Of a stretch of DNA of 64,000 nucleotides, positions 61,059 to 64,000 are shown piece by piece. Positions within the stretch are counted from its first letter, which is position 1; every line of letters begins with the position of its first letter. A program made the translations under genes and the position numbers. Source of the DNA: JBEKUY01 sp049514555 (GTDB lineage Bacteria; Acidobacteriota; Terriglobia; Acidiferrales; UBA7541); assembly GCA_049514555.1 (NCBI GenBank), contig JBEKUY010000001.1, positions 372,001 to 436,000 of the forward strand, in the 5' to 3' direction. The notes below the pieces were generated by a model that saw only the letters and a program-made list of their open reading frames with translations, ran no database searches and was not told the origin of the DNA.

Positions 61059-61850
61059 TCAGCCCTGCTTGCCGAGTGCGCTCCAAATGATGGACGGGTT
61101 CTTCTTGGCCATCGCCGGGAGAGGCTTGCCGGATTGCACCCTGGTTGCCATGTTGCCGGTTCCCATCCACGCGGGCGCGCCGAACCCGAGGTCGCGCAGC
61201 GGAATGTCCGCGAGATCCTGGGCCGTGAAGGTACCGCTCTTGTAAGGAGAGAGATCGCGGTGACCGTCCGCATCGGCGGTCAGTTTTGCCGCGACGGCGT
61301 TGAGCTGGCCGCTCCAGTTCTGTTTGACGGAAGGCTCGGGGCGAGCGGTCGGGTGCAGAAGCTTGAAGAGGCGGCCTCCCGAAGAGAACGATGCGGCGCC
61401 GGGCCAAGTATCGGTGACGTGTTGCGCAGCCTGGCCCATGGCGAGGATCACCTGCAGGGTCGGACCCGCGAGGGCGGTCAGCAGCTGATTTCTCCACTGC
61501 GTCACGGCGGGAAGGTCCATGAACGCCTGCAACTCCGGATCGAACTGGCCGAAGATGCAATAAAGAGAAGCGTTGACCATGATGTAGGAGCGCGTGAGGC
61601 CCAGCTTGGCCAGGAGGCCCTGCACGCGCTGGCCGGCATCGCCAACGAGAATGCGCCGAGCAACGTTCTCATCGGCGGCCGGATCCTGGCCGATGACGAG
61701 CGCCTTTGCCGATCCATCCAGGCGCCCGCGATAGTAGTGCGGGCCCCACTCGAGGCGAAAACGTTTCGGCTTGCCCTGATAGGCGGCGAGCGGCGCGGCT
61801 TCAAAAATGCTTCGGATACTCGGCGGCGGACCGGGATCCCATTCCATCAT
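61059..61850 (-). CDS. Uracil-DNA-glycosylase-superfamily protein
   Basis: This 263-residue protein has ALVIGQDPAADENVARRILVGDAGQRV near residue 50, matching the GQDP water-activating loop of UDGs, and LLHPTARPEPSV like the HPS/T loop. It probably removes deaminated bases or belongs to a related family. GGAGG lies before the tandem ATGATG. Its pairing with a secreted amidohydrolase is unexpected. Confidence 0.72.
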   Translation of the reverse strand: MMEWDPGPPPSIRSIFEAAPLAAYQGKPKRFRLEWGPHYYRGRLDGSAKALVIGQDPAADENVARRILVGDAGQRVQGLLAKLGLTRSYIMVNASLYCIFGQFDPELQAFMDLPAVTQWRNQLLTALAGPTLQVILAMGQAAQHVTDTWPGAASFSSGGRLFKLLHPTARPEPSVKQNWSGQLNAVAAKLTADADGHRDLSPYKSGTFTAQDLADIPLRDLGFGAPAWMGTGNMATRVQSGKPLPAMAKKNPSIIWSALGKQG

Positions 61851-61876
61851 GTTGTTCCTCCGTACGATGAGTTCAG

Positions 61877-62329
61877 CTACAGGAGCAGGAAAGTGAACGT
61901 GTAACCTGCCTTGTCCGAAGACTCGTCGCTAAAAAAGATGTAGTACTTCCCTTCCGGACGAGTGGCGCTCTTGAAAAACGTCAGCGTGACTGTCACCGCT
62001 TCGGCCTGGGCGGTGACCGGGTTATTCCAGTTGCCGGCGGCCTTGCCAGTGTTCAGATCGAAGGCGAACTGGATCGGGAACTGATGCGGCACGCCCCCAT
62101 TCGAGTCCAGAATGTTGGCATTGGAAAGTTGGCTGGTGAGCGTCCCCCGATGTCCGGATGCCGTGAACCGGGAAGCGTCTCCGCCACCCAGAAACGAATC
62201 CGTGAAGAGGTCGTTGGTAAGACGAGAGACCTCAAAGGAGATTCCTTCGTGGGTTCCGGCTTTCATCCAGTTCGCGAGTGTGTCCAACGCGTGATTTGTC
62301 GCTTGTTGCTCTTGATGCTCTGACGCCAT
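61877..62329 (-). CDS. Unknown protein, first gene of the amidohydrolase operon
   Basis: The 150-residue protein is unrecognised. It is soluble, beta-rich and ends in the hydrophobic TFTFLLL. LANWMKAGTHEGISFEVSRLTNDLFTDSFLGGGD forms a polar N-terminal half. GAGGGGG lies upstream of the ATG. It is 27 bp before the glycosylase-like gene. Confidence 0.6.
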   Translation of the reverse strand: MASEHQEQQATNHALDTLANWMKAGTHEGISFEVSRLTNDLFTDSFLGGGDASRFTASGHRGTLTSQLSNANILDSNGGVPHQFPIQFAFDLNTGKAAGNWNNPVTAQAEAVTVTLTFFKSATRPEGKYYIFFSDESSDKAGYTFTFLLL

Positions 62330-62443
62330 GTCTAACGTTCCCCCCTCAGTTAGAGTTAGGCTGGGCAGCCGTGCAAATGGATAGTGTCCGAGCGCGCGTT
62401 TTCGTTTCAGCGGGATTGGGCGCGTGGAAGGAGATTATGTGCA

Positions 62444-64000
62444 TTACCACTGCCTTTGATAGGGCACGACTCTGCTGCACAGGGTCTGCGCGGTTCCCGA
62501 CTGCATCCCCACGATAGCCACGAACACGTATTCGCTCCTTGGACCAGCGTGGCTCAGCGAAGGGTGGCCTTCGATATGGAACTCAGCGGTGCCACTGGCA
62601 GCCTGTGGCCCGAATTGAGAGTAAGCCAGTCCAGGCACGGGCTGTTTGGCCGCGCTCAAGGCGAGTCCGCGCACTCCAATAGATGAAAGCGGGTAGCCGC
62701 CTTGGTAGGAATAGGGAACGGAAACGGTCAGTCTGTTGCCCTGATCCTTGAACACTGCATTTCCCAGCGAACAGGATGACGCACCGGCGGCGCTGTCAGC
62801 CGGAGGTGCCGCGCCCGCGGCCGTGCTGGAAGCAGGCGGTGGAGCGGGTCGCGTGGCAGGCGCCATATTGTTGGGCGGTGTGTTCTCCGTCAGCGTATAG
62901 ACGACGTCAATGGGTGTCTCGACCTCGACGGGCTGGCCGTTCACCAGCGTCGGTTGGTAGCGCCATTGTCTTACCGCGTCGATTGTGGCCTGGACTAACA
63001 GGGGATTGCCCGACGTAACGGAGAGCTTTTTGACCGTACCGTCCTTCGCGAGGACGGCGTCCAGTCGCACCGTGCCGGATGTGCGCGCCGCACGCGAAAG
63101 CAGCGGATAGACTGGGTTCACCCGCTTCAGGAGTCTCGCGGCCTGCACACCTTCGGCCTCGTGGATAAGCGTCGGCGCGGAACTATAAGCTGGGTGCTTT
63201 TCGGGAAGCACTCGAGACGCCGCTGTCGCGGGGGGCTTGGCGTCGGCATTCATCTCGACGTCCGAAACCGCAGGAACGGCGTGCACTTCGGAGAGGTCAG
63301 GTTTCACGGGAATCGCTTCGGGAGCTGCTCTCTTCACTTCCCCGACGTTCGCTGGGCCGGTGGGCGCCTCGGCTGTGAAGGAACGCGGCTCGTTGTTCAA
63401 CGGAGCGGCACTGCGCGTTTTGAAATAACGAGGAAGCCCCAGGGCAAGCCCGAGCACCACAATTGGAACCAGGATGTACACCCACGCTCGCGGTGTCAGT
63501 CGCTCATGGGCCACCTGTTGGAGTGTGGTGAAGACGTGTTTCAGCGCGGCCGCCCTTGCTGCCGCACGCTCCGCCTGCCGCCTCTTCCGTTCGAGTTCAG
63601 TTCGTTCCGCAGCGTGACGCGCAGCCTCGGCCGCCAAACTCGCTAAACGCTCTCGCTCGGCGTTTGCAAGCGCCAAGCGTTCTTGCTCTGCCTTCGCAGC
63701 GCGCTCCGCTTCGGCCGCGACGGCTGCTTCCGCGGCTCGACGTTCGGCCTCGGCTGCCTCGCGGGCCAGACGATCGCGTTCGGCTTGTTCGCGCGCCAAA
63801 CGCTCCTGTTCCGCTCTCAAGGCGCGTTCGGCCGCCGCACTTTCCGCAGCGAGGCGCTCCGAATCGGCCACGGTGCGCCCGCTGATTTGGGCGGCTGACG
63901 CCGCGGCGGTAGCGCGTTGCAGCTCAAACAGCACGCCTTCCTGTGCCCGCATGTAGAGAACGGGAATGGCCCATTCCTGGCCGAATTCCTCTTTGAAAAG
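62444..64000 (-). CDS. TonB-domain protein, 5' end outside the window
   Basis: The frame stays open to the right edge, so the start is missing; at least 518 residues are present. An Ala/Glu/Arg-rich coiled coil (encoded around 63520-63900) leads to a membrane helix (WVYILVPIVVLGLALGLP), a Pro/Ala-rich stretch, a TonB C-terminal domain (LLKRVNPVYPLLSRAARTSGTVRLDAVLAKDGTV, AVRQWRYQPTLVNGQPVEVETPIDVVY) and an extra C-terminal beta domain. It may energise or tether outer-membrane transport, but the extra tail and long cytoplasmic coil are not those of standard TonB. Confidence 0.78.
   Translation of the reverse strand, partial: LFKEEFGQEWAIPVLYMRAQEGVLFELQRATAAASAAQISGRTVADSERLAAESAAAERALRAEQERLAREQAERDRLAREAAEAERRAAEAAVAAEAERAAKAEQERLALANAERERLASLAAEAARHAAERTELERKRRQAERAAARAAALKHVFTTLQQVAHERLTPRAWVYILVPIVVLGLALGLPRYFKTRSAAPLNNEPRSFTAEAPTGPANVGEVKRAAPEAIPVKPDLSEVHAVPAVSDVEMNADAKPPATAASRVLPEKHPAYSSAPTLIHEAEGVQAARLLKRVNPVYPLLSRAARTSGTVRLDAVLAKDGTVKKLSVTSGNPLLVQATIDAVRQWRYQPTLVNGQPVEVETPIDVVYTLTENTPPNNMAPATRPAPPPASSTAAGAAPPADSAAGASSCSLGNAVFKDQGNRLTVSVPYSYQGGYPLSSIGVRGLALSAAKQPVPGLAYSQFGPQAASGTAEFHIEGHPSLSHAGPRSEYVFVAIVGMQSGTAQTLCSRVVPYQRQW

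Overview
The window is GC-rich and gene-dense (roughly 60% by eye, lower in two accessory stretches). It comes from a Gram-negative, diderm bacterium: it encodes LolA, LptE, TonB-type and heptose genes, type IV pili, NtrYX/PilSR sigma-54 activators and CarD. This gene mix, with paired pilB/pilC sets and many secreted proteins of unknown function, fits Acidobacteriota best. That placement is an inference from gene content; there is no rRNA in the window to confirm it.

Layout. 1-495 is the end of a lytic transglycosylase. 514-15966 is a long minus-strand type IV pilus region. It holds one set (pilB, pilT, pilC, pilS, pilR, pilA) with a sigma-54 promoter in front of pilA, then lolA, then a second ATPase/platform/assembly set (pilC-like, pilB-like, pilM, pilN, pilO, pilP-like, an atypical pseudopilin). 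16153-20492 holds a DNA glycosylase translationally coupled to an NtrY/NtrX pair. 20493-25430 is an accessory zone: two small membrane-anchored proteins of unknown function behind related upstream sequences, a B12-binding radical SAM enzyme, an IS1595-type transposase with a small divergent ORF, and a family of short repeats.

25492-31328 returns to core genes (era, a CBS-domain transporter-like protein, ybeY, phoH, a Ycf46-like AAA ATPase, rpsT). 31550-33806 is a second accessory patch: a 23-codon membrane ORF, a class I tRNA with a GCU anticodon that overlaps the 3' end of an unknown gene, a broken methyltransferase and a DUF4238 gene. 33853-39524 is an envelope and translation block (holA, lptE, an Asd/ArgC-like gene, pssA, psd, DUF465, rimI, tsaB). 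39717-48096 carries carD, a large polysaccharide-deacetylase/caspase/TPR fusion, tsaD, galU, an FmdB-type zinc ribbon, rsmI and a PilZ protein. 48056-55379 is a minus-strand run hldE-like, mfd, ppiC/surA-like, yhaM-like, dusB. The last 8.5 kb holds a geranylgeranyl-reductase-like flavoprotein, an XRE regulator, secreted unknowns, tRNA-Leu(CAA), an amidohydrolase/uracil-glycosylase/unknown trio and the 3' part of a TonB-domain protein that runs off the right edge.

The most unusual items are the deacetylase-caspase-TPR fusion (40399-43104), the 1.7-kb transposase segment bounded by imperfect inverted repeats whose left end sits in a sequence duplicated 3 kb away, and the odd GCU tRNA locus with its overlapping gene and mini-ORF.
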